DNA of 64,000 nt from Candidatus Accumulibacter similis (GTDB lineage: Bacteria; Pseudomonadota; Gammaproteobacteria; Burkholderiales; Rhodocyclaceae). Below are positions 17,672 through 26,826 of the stretch, in pieces. The notes beneath the pieces are model-generated. The model did no database searches. It was given only the letters and a program-made list of their open reading frames with translations, and had not been told where the DNA came from. The translations under genes were made by a program, and so were the position numbers. Location: the NCBI GenBank assembly GCA_013347225.1, contig CP054595.1, positions 4,646,415 to 4,710,414 on the forward strand, read 5' to 3'. Within the stretch, counting starts at the first letter, position 1. Each line of letters opens with the position of its first letter.

Positions 17672-17735
17672 TTTTTCAGATGTCCCTCGACTATCCTAGA
17701 CTGCTGCCTCGAGACAACCCCACAGGAGCACGGCC

Positions 17736-18134
17736 ATGCAGATCACGATTCACGCCAAGGACATCGATGTCGACGCCGGGCTGCGCGAGCACGTACAGCG
17801 GCGCCTGCACTTCGCCCTCGGCTGGGCTCAGCAGCACGTCGGCCGGGTGTCCATCGTCCTCTCTGATCTCAATGGCCCACGTGGCGGCGCGGACAAGTGC
17901 TGTCGTCTGCGTTGCGCGCTATCGGGCACGTCGGAGATGATTGTCGAGGACACGCAGGCCGACCTGGCAACGGCGATCGACCGGGTGGCCGACCGTGCCG
18001 GGCGGACGCTCGCGCGGCGGCTCGCGCGGCAAAGGGAAAACCGCCATGCGCAGGCTCGCCAGCACGGTCCGGACGACGAGTTGCGGCCGGCGTCGGGCAG
18101 AAGTGCGACCGCGACGGCCACGGCAGGACAGTGA
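17736..18134 (+). CDS. HPF/RaiA-like ribosome-associated protein
   Basis: 132 residues. The first ~95 match the hibernation-promoting factor/RaiA fold (MQITIHAKDIDVDAGLREHV, then DLATAIDRVADRAGRTLARR). The tail is basic and then Gly/Ala/Thr-rich. Members bind the 30S subunit and stop translation in stationary phase. A CACAGGAG site precedes the ATG. It is divergent from nhaR, and 185 bases without a gene separate it from htpX. Confidence 0.8.
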   Translation: MQITIHAKDIDVDAGLREHVQRRLHFALGWAQQHVGRVSIVLSDLNGPRGGADKCCRLRCALSGTSEMIVEDTQADLATAIDRVADRAGRTLARRLARQRENRHAQARQHGPDDELRPASGRSATATATAGQ

Positions 18135-18319
18135 CCACGCGGCCAACGCAGAGGCGGGCAACCTCGGGCAGCGGCATGCGCCGCGTGGCGCGGCGATCGT
18201 CGCTCCCTCTTGAAGAAGGCGCCGTTGTCACCATTTGCCTGTATTGTCGGGCCTGTCGCGGGGCGCCCTGTTTCATCCACGCCGCCACCACAGCAGCCTT
18301 GTCCTCGGAGGATTGAATC

Positions 18320-19198
18320 ATGAAACGAATCGTTCTGCTCGTCGCCACCAACCTCGCCATCATGCTCGTCCTGGGAATCGTCAGCACGCTGACGGGTGCC
18401 AACCGGTTCTTCGCCGCCAGCGGCCTCGACTTGGGCAAACTGCTCCTGTTCGCCCTCATCATGGGCTTTGGCGGCGCCTTCATCTCGCTGCTGATGTCGA
18501 AGACGATCGCCAAGTGGAGCACCGGAGCCCAGGTCATCGAAACACCTGGCAACTCAACCGAGTTCTGGCTGGTCGAGACGGTACGCCGCTTCGCCGACAG
18601 GGCCGGCCTGCCGATGCCGGAGGTGGCGATCTACGAGGGTGAGCCGAATGCGTTCGCCACCGGTGCCAGTCGCAGCAGCTCGCTGGTCGCCGTGTCCACC
18701 GGCCTGCTGCAAAGCATGACACGCGAGGAAGCGGAGGCGGTGATTGCGCACGAAGTGGCGCACATCGCCAATGGCGACATGGTGACGCTGACCTTGATCC
18801 AGGGCGTGGTCAACACGTTCGTCATCTTCATTGCCCGCGTCGTGGGCTGGCTGGTAGATTCGTTCCTGCGCCGGGGAAGCGGCGAGGACAGCGGGCCGGG
18901 GATTGGCTACACCATCACGGTCGTCGTCTGCGACATCGTCTTCGGCATCCTGGCGAGCATCATCGTCATGTACTTCTCGCGTCAGCGCGAGTTCCGTGCC
19001 GACGCCGGCGCCGCCCAACTGATGGGCACGCCGCAACCGATGATGGCGGCGCTGCGCCGCCTCGGCGGCGTCGCATCGGGCGACCTGCCACAGAACATCG
19101 CGACCGCCGGCATCACCGATCGCCCAGGCTGGGCGGCGCTGTTCTCCAGCCATCCGCCGATCGAGGAACGGATCGCGGCGCTGGCGAACACGCGCTGA
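18320..19198 (+). CDS. htpX: Membrane metalloprotease HtpX
   Basis: 292 residues, full length. Two N-terminal membrane segments, the zinc motif HEVAH at residues 144-148, and two further membrane segments before REFRADAGAA with the third zinc ligand. HtpX degrades damaged inner-membrane proteins with FtsH. A GGAGGATTG site precedes the ATG. Its nearness to NhaR and the PspA operon fits the envelope-stress theme. Confidence 0.96.
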   Translation: MKRIVLLVATNLAIMLVLGIVSTLTGANRFFAASGLDLGKLLLFALIMGFGGAFISLLMSKTIAKWSTGAQVIETPGNSTEFWLVETVRRFADRAGLPMPEVAIYEGEPNAFATGASRSSSLVAVSTGLLQSMTREEAEAVIAHEVAHIANGDMVTLTLIQGVVNTFVIFIARVVGWLVDSFLRRGSGEDSGPGIGYTITVVVCDIVFGILASIIVMYFSRQREFRADAGAAQLMGTPQPMMAALRRLGGVASGDLPQNIATAGITDRPGWAALFSSHPPIEERIAALANTR

Positions 19199-19214
19199 AA
19201 TTCTGCCCACGCTC

Positions 19215-22200
19215 TCAGCCGGCTCCCTCTCCCCAAGGAGCCGGCTTGCCGAAGAAATACCCCTGAGCATAGTCGACGCCGAGTTCGCACAGACGGTCGA
19301 CGATCGCGCGGCTCTCGACGTACTCGGCGACCGTCCGCAAACCGAGCGCGTGGCTCATCTGGTTGATCGCCGCAACGAGAGCTTCATCGTGCGCGCTCGA
19401 GCACATGTCCTTGACGAAGCTGCCGTCGATCTTGAGAAAGTCGACGGGCAGTGTCTTCAGGTAATGGAAGGAAGACAGCCCACTGCCGAAGTCATCGAGC
19501 GCCAGCTGGCAACCATGACGCTTCAGTGCGGCCATGACGCCCAGTGCGGGCCGCAGGTTCTGGATCGCTGCCGTCTCGGTAATCTCGAAACAGGCCCGCT
19601 CCGCCGGGAATGAGAATTCGGCGAGCTGGGTTTCGATGAAATGCAACAGGCTCTCGTCGCTCAAGGAATTGCCAGACAGGTTGATCGCCAGCGTCGCTCC
19701 CGTCATGCCGATCCCCTGCGCATACTCCTGAAATGCCCGCCTGATCACCCAGCGGTCGATCGCACCCATGAGCCCGAAGCGCTCGGCCGCCGGAATGAAT
19801 GCCGCCGGCAGCACGAGTTCACCCTTCCTCGCCGGACCGGCCTCATGTACGACACGAAGCAACGCCTCGTAGCGCACGATGCGGAACTCGGGGCCGGCCA
19901 GCCCGACGATCGGCTGGTAATGCAGGCGGAACAGGCCGCGCTCGAGAGCGTCCCGCAGACCGGCCGCGCCCAGCAGTTCGCTGTGGCGCTGCACGGTTTC
20001 GGTGTCGGTCGGCCGATAGACATGCACGCGGTTCCGGCCGAGTTCCTTGGCGGTGTAGCAGGCCACGTCGGCACGCGTCAGCAGTTCCGCGGTATCCAGG
20101 GTCTCGGCAGTGATCGCCACCAGCCCGATGCTGGCGCCAACCTGGTAACTCCGCCCCTCCCAACTGAAACTGTGCTGGCGAATCGTTCGCAGCACCGCCT
20201 GGGCGACGGCGTGACCGCGCTCCAGCGGACAGTTTTCCTGCAACAGGGCAAACTCATCGCCACCGATCCGCGCCAGCGTGTCGCTTTCGCGGAAGGTACC
20301 GGCGAGCAGGGCGTTGATCTGCTTGAGCAACTCGTCGCCGGCGGCATGCCCGGCCGTGTCATTGACCACCTTGAACTGGTCGAGATCGATATAGCACAGA
20401 ACGTGCCGGGCACTCTCGCGCTGCGCCGAAGAGACTGCACGCTCGAGTCGCCGCTCGAACTCTGCCCGGTTGATCAGTCCCGTCAGCGCGTCATGGGTGG
20501 CATCATGGGCCAGTTGGCGAGCCAGTTGGCGGGTCTCGGTGACATTGTGAAAGACCAGGACGACGCCCTGCAGCCCGCCATCGCCGCGATGGATCGGCGC
20601 TGCCGAGTCGTTGATGTCGTACTCCCGGCCATCCCTCGCCAGCAGCACGCAATGAGCCGGCAACGAGACGATTCTCTTGTCCTGCAGGCAACGCTGGATC
20701 GGATCCCTGACCGGCGCCCGTGTTTCCTCGTGCACGATGCGAAACACCTCGCCCGCCGACCGGCCCCGTGCCTCGGCCGCCGTCCAGCCGGTCAGGGTCT
20801 CGGCCACCGGGTTCATGTAGTCAATGCTGCCCAAAGCGTCCGTCGTGATGACCGCGTCACCGATCGAATCCAGGGTCACCTGCACCCGCTCCTTGGCCTC
20901 GAGGAGCCGCCGTTCCGCGCGCTTGCGATCGGTCACGTCGATACTGACGCCAATGAGCTGGTCGACTGCCCCGCTGGCATCCTTCAGCGGCACCTTGATG
21001 GTGTGGAACCAGCGCTCCTCGCCACTGCGGCCGATGAAACTGACTTCACGCTCGATACGTTCCTGCCGGCAAGCGGCAATCGCCTCATCATCGCTGCGCA
21101 GAGCCTGCAGCAACTGTGGATTGCTGACGAAGTCAGCCTGCGCACGGCCGACCATCTGCTCGGGCGTCTGACGGAAACGCCTGGCCAGGCTGTGGTTTGC
21201 CAGGCGAATCCGGCCCTCACGATCGACGACGAAGATGAAGTGCGGGCTGGCGTCGATGACGCTGCGGAGAAAGGAGCGCTGAGCCTCGATCTCCTCCTGC
21301 GCCCGCAGCAGACGTTCCACCAGCCTGACATTGCGGAAACAGGCAGCAATGTTGGCGACGAAGACGTCGAGCAGTGTGCGGTCGATCGTCTCCAACATCT
21401 GCCCCCCCTCGAGGAAGATGGCCGCTTCCTGGCTCGGCGCCGCCTGCAGGTAGAGGACGGCATGATCCGGTCCGAACAGGTGTCTGCGACGCGCCACACT
21501 GCTCATGATGGCGGCAACGATGCGCTGGTCGGCAAGCGTCTCCAGTGGCTGTGCGATGTAACCCGCATGGCGTCCGGTGGCGCCGACGACGTAGCAGCGC
21601 TCACGGTCGTCACCGAGCGGCGAGCCCTTCTGGCTGCAGACGATCCCATCCACGGGCAACCGGAGCAGCGCCGCGAGTTGGGTCAGGACGCCTTCGGCCA
21701 GGTTGGCGATGGCGTGTTCCTGCATCAGGTCGGCCGCCGCCCGCACGATCAGCTCGAGACCACGCCGATGCTCGGCGAGGGCGTGCAGTTGCTGGTACGA
21801 GCGCAACGCCGAACTGACGGTCGTGATCAGCCGGGTGTGCGTCAGCTCCCCCTTGGTGCGATAGTCATTGATGTCGTATTCCTGAATGACCGTCAGTTCC
21901 GGCGCGTAGCCCGGCTCACCGGTACGCAGGATCAGCCGGCACTCGGCGAGGCCGAGTTCATCGCGAATGAAACCAACCAGTTCGAGACCTGCCTGCGCCG
22001 TCTCCATCACCACGTCGAGCAGGACCACGGCAACGTCGAGGTTGCCGCGCAACAGGCTCCGCGCCGCCGCCGCACTGCCGGCGTGCAGCAGGTACAGTGA
22101 CCGCCCGAAGACCCGCAAGTCCTGCAGCGAGAAGCGGGTGACGGTATGCACCTCCGGGTCGTCGTCGATGACCAGCACTTTCCAGGGAGGAGACAGGCCG

Positions 22201-22262
22201 GCGGCCGCCTGTGCGTCGCTGTCTGCCGCGTCATCGGCCCAGTGAAGCAGATCGTCCGTCAT
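19215..22262 (-). CDS. Response regulator with DUF3369, PAS, GGDEF and EAL domains
   Basis: 1015 residues. A receiver domain (about 28-150; phospho-acceptor probably Asp83) leads into a DUF3369 region (about 180-330), two PAS domains (about 335-460 and 465-580), a GGDEF domain with intact GGDEF at 667-671, and an EAL domain with EAL at 799-801 and the later DDFGSG motif. Both catalytic signatures look complete, so it could make and break c-di-GMP. No partner kinase is adjacent. It is convergent with htpX. Confidence 0.93.
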   Translation of the reverse strand: MTDDLLHWADDAADSDAQAAAGLSPPWKVLVIDDDPEVHTVTRFSLQDLRVFGRSLYLLHAGSAAAARSLLRGNLDVAVVLLDVVMETAQAGLELVGFIRDELGLAECRLILRTGEPGYAPELTVIQEYDINDYRTKGELTHTRLITTVSSALRSYQQLHALAEHRRGLELIVRAAADLMQEHAIANLAEGVLTQLAALLRLPVDGIVCSQKGSPLGDDRERCYVVGATGRHAGYIAQPLETLADQRIVAAIMSSVARRRHLFGPDHAVLYLQAAPSQEAAIFLEGGQMLETIDRTLLDVFVANIAACFRNVRLVERLLRAQEEIEAQRSFLRSVIDASPHFIFVVDREGRIRLANHSLARRFRQTPEQMVGRAQADFVSNPQLLQALRSDDEAIAACRQERIEREVSFIGRSGEERWFHTIKVPLKDASGAVDQLIGVSIDVTDRKRAERRLLEAKERVQVTLDSIGDAVITTDALGSIDYMNPVAETLTGWTAAEARGRSAGEVFRIVHEETRAPVRDPIQRCLQDKRIVSLPAHCVLLARDGREYDINDSAAPIHRGDGGLQGVVLVFHNVTETRQLARQLAHDATHDALTGLINRAEFERRLERAVSSAQRESARHVLCYIDLDQFKVVNDTAGHAAGDELLKQINALLAGTFRESDTLARIGGDEFALLQENCPLERGHAVAQAVLRTIRQHSFSWEGRSYQVGASIGLVAITAETLDTAELLTRADVACYTAKELGRNRVHVYRPTDTETVQRHSELLGAAGLRDALERGLFRLHYQPIVGLAGPEFRIVRYEALLRVVHEAGPARKGELVLPAAFIPAAERFGLMGAIDRWVIRRAFQEYAQGIGMTGATLAINLSGNSLSDESLLHFIETQLAEFSFPAERACFEITETAAIQNLRPALGVMAALKRHGCQLALDDFGSGLSSFHYLKTLPVDFLKIDGSFVKDMCSSAHDEALVAAINQMSHALGLRTVAEYVESRAIVDRLCELGVDYAQGYFFGKPAPWGEGAG
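19217..19246 (+). terminator. Hairpin after htpX
   Basis: A perfect 10-bp stem, AGCCGGCTCC/GGAGCCGGCT, with a 10-base loop, 18 bases after the htpX stop. It lies inside the last codons of the convergent GGDEF-EAL gene. The T-run is poor. Confidence 0.45.
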
Positions 22263-22274
22263 CCCGCGACTCCC

Positions 22275-22703
22275 CTAACGCAGCCGATAGCCATAGTGGC
22301 AGCCGACGCAGGCCGCTGTCAGCGTCGGCAGGGCGGCGATCGTCTTCTCGCGGTCACCGCCGGCAGCGACACGGGCAAAATCGCTGGCCGCCCTGTGCCC
22401 GTCAATGCCGATGGCGTGCATCGCCGGCGGCATGTGCGGACCCGGCCGGGCCTCGAACGGCTGGCTGCGGTGTTTGCCCATCGCCGAACGGCCAAGCTCC
22501 CGCTCGGCGACTTCAGCCGCTTCCCGCAACTGCCCGGTAGCCACCAGCGCGAGAATCTCGTTCAGCGCCAGCAGGCTGGCACGCATTTCGCTGCGCAGGT
22601 TGTCTGCCGCCGCAGCCGGCATCGGCACCAGGACGCGGGTGTCGTCGGCCGCCGGCGCGCTGCCGACGAGCAGCGCCAATACGCAGAAAAGAACTGTCTT
22701 CAT
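22275..22703 (-). CDS. Cytochrome c'-like periplasmic protein
   Basis: 142 residues with a signal peptide (1-18, ending SAPAAD), a helical body, and one heme motif CVGCH at 132-136 near the C-terminus, followed by YGYRLR. A C-terminal CxxCH in a helical bundle is the cytochrome c' plan. Its ATG overlaps the ubiA stop by 4 bases, so it is translated with ubiA. Confidence 0.75.
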   Translation of the reverse strand: MKTVLFCVLALLVGSAPAADDTRVLVPMPAAAADNLRSEMRASLLALNEILALVATGQLREAAEVAERELGRSAMGKHRSQPFEARPGPHMPPAMHAIGIDGHRAASDFARVAAGGDREKTIAALPTLTAACVGCHYGYRLR

Positions 22704-23605
22704 CCGTTGCTCACCCCGCGCAGCAGAAAATCGAGTGCCATGCCCGCAAAGACGCTGGCGCCAAACCAGTTGTTGTGCCGAAAAGCCCTGAAGCAGTTCG
22801 CCGGGTCGCGGTTGTGGATCAAGGTGAAATGATGGCCGGCAATGGCTGCAGCTACCGCCAGACCAGCGTAGAACACGGCGCCCAGCCCGAGACCGTGACC
22901 AACGACAGCGATCAGCGCCAGCGCGAGTGCATAGCAGAGCATGACTGCCGCGACGTCGAAACGGCCGAAGGTGATCGCCGAAGTCCGGATGCCGATCTTC
23001 ACATCATCGGTGCGGTCGACCATCGCATACTCGGTATCGTAGGCGATTGCCCAGAAGACGTTCGCCAGCAGCAGCCACCAGGCGTCGGCGGGCACTTGGC
23101 CGAGTTGGGCCGCGTAGGCCATCGGGATGCCGAAGCCGAAGGCAACCCCCAGGTAGGCTTGCGGAATTGCCAGAAAGCGCTTGGTGAACGGGTAACTGGC
23201 AGCGAGACCCAGGGCCGCCAGGCAAAGGCCGGCCAACAGCCAGCTGCGCAGCGGCAGCACGAGGATGGCCGCGCAGCCCACCAACGCGGCGAAAAGCCAC
23301 CGCGCCTCGCGCACCGAGACACGGCCGGCAGCCAGCGGGCGGTCCCGCGTGCGCGCGACATGCGGGTCGAAGTTGCGGTCCGCGAGGTCGTTGATCACGC
23401 AGCCGGCCGAGCGCATCAGCACCGTCCCGAGAATGAATATCCACACCACGAGCCAGTCCGGCTTGCCCAGAGCCGACAGCCAGAGCCCCCACAGCGTCGG
23501 CCAGAGAAGCAGCAGGATGCCGATCGGCTTGTCGAGCCGCATCAGCCGTTCGTAAAGGTCGGCCCGTTCGCGCAGCCTGAGCCCGGAGAGTTGCATGGGC
23601 GACAT
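22700..23605 (-). CDS. ubiA: 4-hydroxybenzoate octaprenyltransferase UbiA
   Basis: 301 residues, multi-membrane-spanning. It attaches the prenyl tail to 4-hydroxybenzoate in ubiquinone synthesis. Both Asp-rich motifs are present: NDLADRNFD (near residue 72) and YDTEYAMVDRTDD (near 195). ATG 23605 and 23596 are both possible. The start follows the transporter-acyltransferase stop by one base. Confidence 0.93.
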   Translation of the reverse strand: MSPMQLSGLRLRERADLYERLMRLDKPIGILLLLWPTLWGLWLSALGKPDWLVVWIFILGTVLMRSAGCVINDLADRNFDPHVARTRDRPLAAGRVSVREARWLFAALVGCAAILVLPLRSWLLAGLCLAALGLAASYPFTKRFLAIPQAYLGVAFGFGIPMAYAAQLGQVPADAWWLLLANVFWAIAYDTEYAMVDRTDDVKIGIRTSAITFGRFDVAAVMLCYALALALIAVVGHGLGLGAVFYAGLAVAAAIAGHHFTLIHNRDPANCFRAFRHNNWFGASVFAGMALDFLLRGVSNG

Positions 23606-23606
23606 T

Positions 23607-25487
23607 CTACCGCCAGTCGCCGCGCAGCCCGGCGACGATCTGCTGCAGGTGTTCGGGTGTCGCCGCCGCCGGCGCCACCGGCGTGCCCACCGTCAACGCG
23701 ATCTTCGAGAACATGCCGCGGCGCAGCGGTCTGCTCATCGCCGGCCCGTCCTTGCGACTGAAGAAGCTGCCCCACAAGCCCTGCAGGGCCATCGGGATCA
23801 CCGGCACGGGCGTGCGCCCGACGATGCGCTGCACCCCCGGCCGGAAGGGGTACAGTTCGCCGGTGTCGGTGATTCGCCCCTCGGGGAAAATGGCGACCAG
23901 TTCACCGGCCGCGAGCGCCTGCGCCACTTCCTCGAAGGCCGCCTCCATCATCGCTGCGTCCTCGCGCGCCGGCGCGATCGGGATCGCGTGCATGTGCCGG
24001 AAGACGAAGCCGATCAGTGGCATGCGATGGATCCGGTGATCCATCACGAAGCGGATCGGCCGCCGGCTGGCGGCGGCGATCACCAGCGGATCGACGAAGC
24101 TGACGTGATTGCTGATCAGCACCGCCGGCCCCTCGTCGGGAATGTTCTCTATACCGCTCTGGCGCAGGCGGTAGAAGGAGTGGATCAACAGCCAGGCGAC
24201 GAAGCGCAGCATGAACTCGGGAACCAGGCTGTAGATGTACAGCGCCACCGCCGCGTTGCACAGCGCCGCGACGCCGAATAGCGCTGGGATCGTCAGGCCG
24301 TCGCCGAGCAACCCGGCAGCCGCCAGGGAACCGACGACCATGAACAGGGCGTTGAGGATGTTGTTGGCGGCGATGATTCGTGCCCGCTGGTCGACCGCGC
24401 TGCGCAACTGGATCAGGGCGTACAGGGGGACGATGAAGAAGCCGCCGAAGAGACCGAGCGCGAAGAGGTCGACCAGGACCCGCCACGTTCCCGGCAGGGC
24501 CAGCAGCGCGGCCAGCGACAGCGGAGCGCCGGCAGGCAGCAGCGAGGGCGACGCGAAGGCGATGTCGATGCCGAAGAGTGTGAGTCCGATCGAACCGAAG
24601 GGCACCAGACCGATTTCCACCTGGCCGGCCGAGAGCCGTTCGCAGAGCAGCGAGCCGACGCCGATACCAACGGTAAACACCGCCAGCAGCAAGGTCACCG
24701 AAGTCTCGCCGCCGCCGAGCACGAAGCGGGCGTACGTTGGGAACTGCGCCAGGAACATGGCGCCATAGAGCCAGAACCAGGAAATGCCGAGGATCGACAG
24801 GAAGACGGTGCGGTTCTCGCGCGCGAAGCCGATGTTGCGCCAGGTCTCTGAGAACGGGTTGAGGCTGATCACGAGCTCAGGCACCGGTGCCGCTGCAGCG
24901 GGGATGCCATGGCTGCAGAGGTAGCCCAGGATGGCGATCAGCAGGCCGGCAATGGCGACCCATGTCGGATGCTGGGCGGCACCGGCGAGGAGACCGCCGG
25001 CGAGCGTGCCGATCAGAATGGCGACAAAGGTTCCCGCCTCGACCAGCGCATTGCCGCCGACCAGTTCGCTCTCGCGCAGATGCTGCGGCAGGATGGCGTA
25101 CTTCACCGGACCGAAGAGGGTCGAATGCAGGCCGAGCAGGAACAGCGCCGAGAGCAGGATCGGCAGGCTGTGGACGACGAAGCCGAGCAGCGCGATGCCC
25201 ATGATCAGGATCTCGAGCAGCTTGACGAGGCGCGCCAGCTTCGCCTTGTCGTACTTGTCGGCCAGTTGGCCGGCAGTTGCCGAAAAGAGGAAGAAGGGCA
25301 GGATGAAGATGCCGGCAGCGAGGTTGGTCAGCACCTCGGGCCGGATCGTCGTCCAGCTTGCTGCCTGGAAGGTGAGCAGGACGACCAGCGCGTTCTTGAA
25401 CAGGTTGTCGTTGAAGGCACCGAGGAACTGAGTGGCGAAGAACGGCCCGAAGCGGCGTGCCTTGAGCAGGCCAAACTGGGAACTCAT
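23607..25487 (-). CDS. MFS transporter fused to a 1-acylglycerol-3-phosphate acyltransferase domain
   Basis: 626 residues. The first ~420 are an MFS transporter of the lysophospholipid LplT kind (FFATQFLGAFNDNLFKNALV). The last ~200 are a PlsC acyltransferase with the NHxxxxD motif at His461/Asp466 and FPEGR further on. The common larger homolog also carries an acyl-ACP synthetase domain; that part is absent, and the stop is followed at once by ubiA. It probably flips lysophospholipid inward and re-acylates it. Start ATG 25487 (MSSQFGLLK) has a good AAGGAAG site. Confidence 0.88.
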   Translation of the reverse strand: MSSQFGLLKARRFGPFFATQFLGAFNDNLFKNALVVLLTFQAASWTTIRPEVLTNLAAGIFILPFFLFSATAGQLADKYDKAKLARLVKLLEILIMGIALLGFVVHSLPILLSALFLLGLHSTLFGPVKYAILPQHLRESELVGGNALVEAGTFVAILIGTLAGGLLAGAAQHPTWVAIAGLLIAILGYLCSHGIPAAAAPVPELVISLNPFSETWRNIGFARENRTVFLSILGISWFWLYGAMFLAQFPTYARFVLGGGETSVTLLLAVFTVGIGVGSLLCERLSAGQVEIGLVPFGSIGLTLFGIDIAFASPSLLPAGAPLSLAALLALPGTWRVLVDLFALGLFGGFFIVPLYALIQLRSAVDQRARIIAANNILNALFMVVGSLAAAGLLGDGLTIPALFGVAALCNAAVALYIYSLVPEFMLRFVAWLLIHSFYRLRQSGIENIPDEGPAVLISNHVSFVDPLVIAAASRRPIRFVMDHRIHRMPLIGFVFRHMHAIPIAPAREDAAMMEAAFEEVAQALAAGELVAIFPEGRITDTGELYPFRPGVQRIVGRTPVPVIPMALQGLWGSFFSRKDGPAMSRPLRRGMFSKIALTVGTPVAPAAATPEHLQQIVAGLRGDWR

Positions 25488-26260
25488 GCGGTCTTCCTTT
25501 CTCGGGGAGCAAAAAACCCGCGCGTCTCGAAGACGGCCGGGGCAAAACGGTGACCCTGCGACGCCAGTTGTCGCTCGACGACGAAATCGAAAGGCAGCGG
25601 ACTGTGCTCGCGGACCAGCATCAGCGGCGACGACGGGTCGATCCCCATCGCCGGTGGCAGCCATTTCACCGCTCGCGCACCGCCAGCGACCGCCGCCGCC
25701 AGTTCGTCAAAACAATCGTGGCAGCAGGAGTGGATCGACGCCGGCCACAGCAAGGCGAGCGGGTGGCGCTCGGCGAGCCGCCGCGCGTAGACGTTCGGGG
25801 TATGGAACGAACTGCGATCCGCGTCCGGGGGACCGTTCCCGTCGTGGAAGCGATCGAAGGCAAAGAGCAGCAGACTGGCCCCGGGCGGGAGCGCCTCCAC
25901 ACGGTTGAGCATCCGCTCGACGTAGCTCCCGTCCACCCGCCCCAACGCGTCGTGCACGCAGCCGGCGTTGTGAGCCAAGAGCCGCCGCGCATGCGGCATC
26001 GGGTGGAACAGGGTCTCCATCCGCGAGTTGAGGTCGATGCGGCTGCCGCTGCCGGAGCCACCGGTTCCCGGCAGATGCCCGTGAAAGTCGGGGTAACGTC
26101 GCGGGTCGCTTCCTTTCCAAACCACCCGGAGCAACGCCGCCACCGCCTGATCCAGCGGCAGTTGCACTTGGCAGGGGTTGTGCAACCCACGCAGCGAGCC
26201 AGCGAGAGGCGCCGCCAGCGCGAACCCGCCCGCCAACAAGCGTCGGCGAAACCGGTTCAT
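25484..26260 (-). pseudogene. Amidohydrolase-like protein with internal deletion
   Basis: 258 residues in one open frame, with a twin-arginine-like leader (MNRFRRRLLAGG) and the N-terminal half of a TIM-barrel amidohydrolase (ASLLLFAFDRFHDGNG, then ARAVKWLPPAMGIDPSSP). After that point the sequence jumps to what I recall as the very C-terminus of the family (LPFDFVVERQL, RFAPAVFETRGFF). The middle third, with later metal ligands, is missing near 25595-25625. The frame is kept, so a shortened protein may be made, but it should not be active as a hydrolase. Its stop overlaps the next gene as ATGA. The deletion call relies on remembered family architecture. Confidence 0.6.
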
Positions 26261-26826
26261 GCGCACCGCTGCTCGGGCGGCCGCTGGGCTGCGGCTGGCG
26301 CTGCCGGTCGGGCCGGCAACGACGAAAGGCTGCCCCGGCCGCGGCTCATGGCACGCCGGCCACGAACCACGGGCTGGCTCCTGCTTCCAGGCGGCAGCCT
26401 GGCGGTCGACCGCCGCGCGAGCACCGCCCTCCGGGTATATGCCAGAGCCTGGGCATCAGCCATCGACGCGCATTCTGATCGGGTTGAAGGGTTCCGTAGG
26501 CTATATTCATGAACCGGCCGGCGCAAGCCCCCGCGATTGCTTGGCTCACCTCGAATTGGACCCGACGGCAAGCAGCGGCCAGAACGGGCAGCGCCGGTGC
26601 CTGCCCGGCGACGCGCAGAGGTAATGTCGGCAGAAGCAATCCAGAGTGAGTCCGTCCCATGCGACAATGTTCGGTCGAGACAGGGAGAGGACCGGGAAAG
26701 GATAGGGGAAAAAGTGACGGCACAGCGCGCCGGCGGCGTCGGGGTAGCTGGCCGCGGGCCTGGCGATCGCGGCAAGTGTACGGTCCCTGGCAGGACGCAC
26801 AGATGACGGACTCAGGAAGGAGAGAC
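26261..26826. other. Gene-free stretch of 566 bases
   Basis: No open frame with believable protein, RNA gene or repeat was found. It separates the divergent amidohydrolase remnant (minus) and the chemoreceptor remnant (plus). The last 20 bases hold a good GGAAGGAGAG ribosome site for the latter. Confidence 0.5.

Noticed and set aside
26261..26826. Plus-strand frames in the gap before the chemoreceptor remnant
   Set aside because: Low-complexity Arg/Pro/Ser-rich translations without ribosome sites or motifs.
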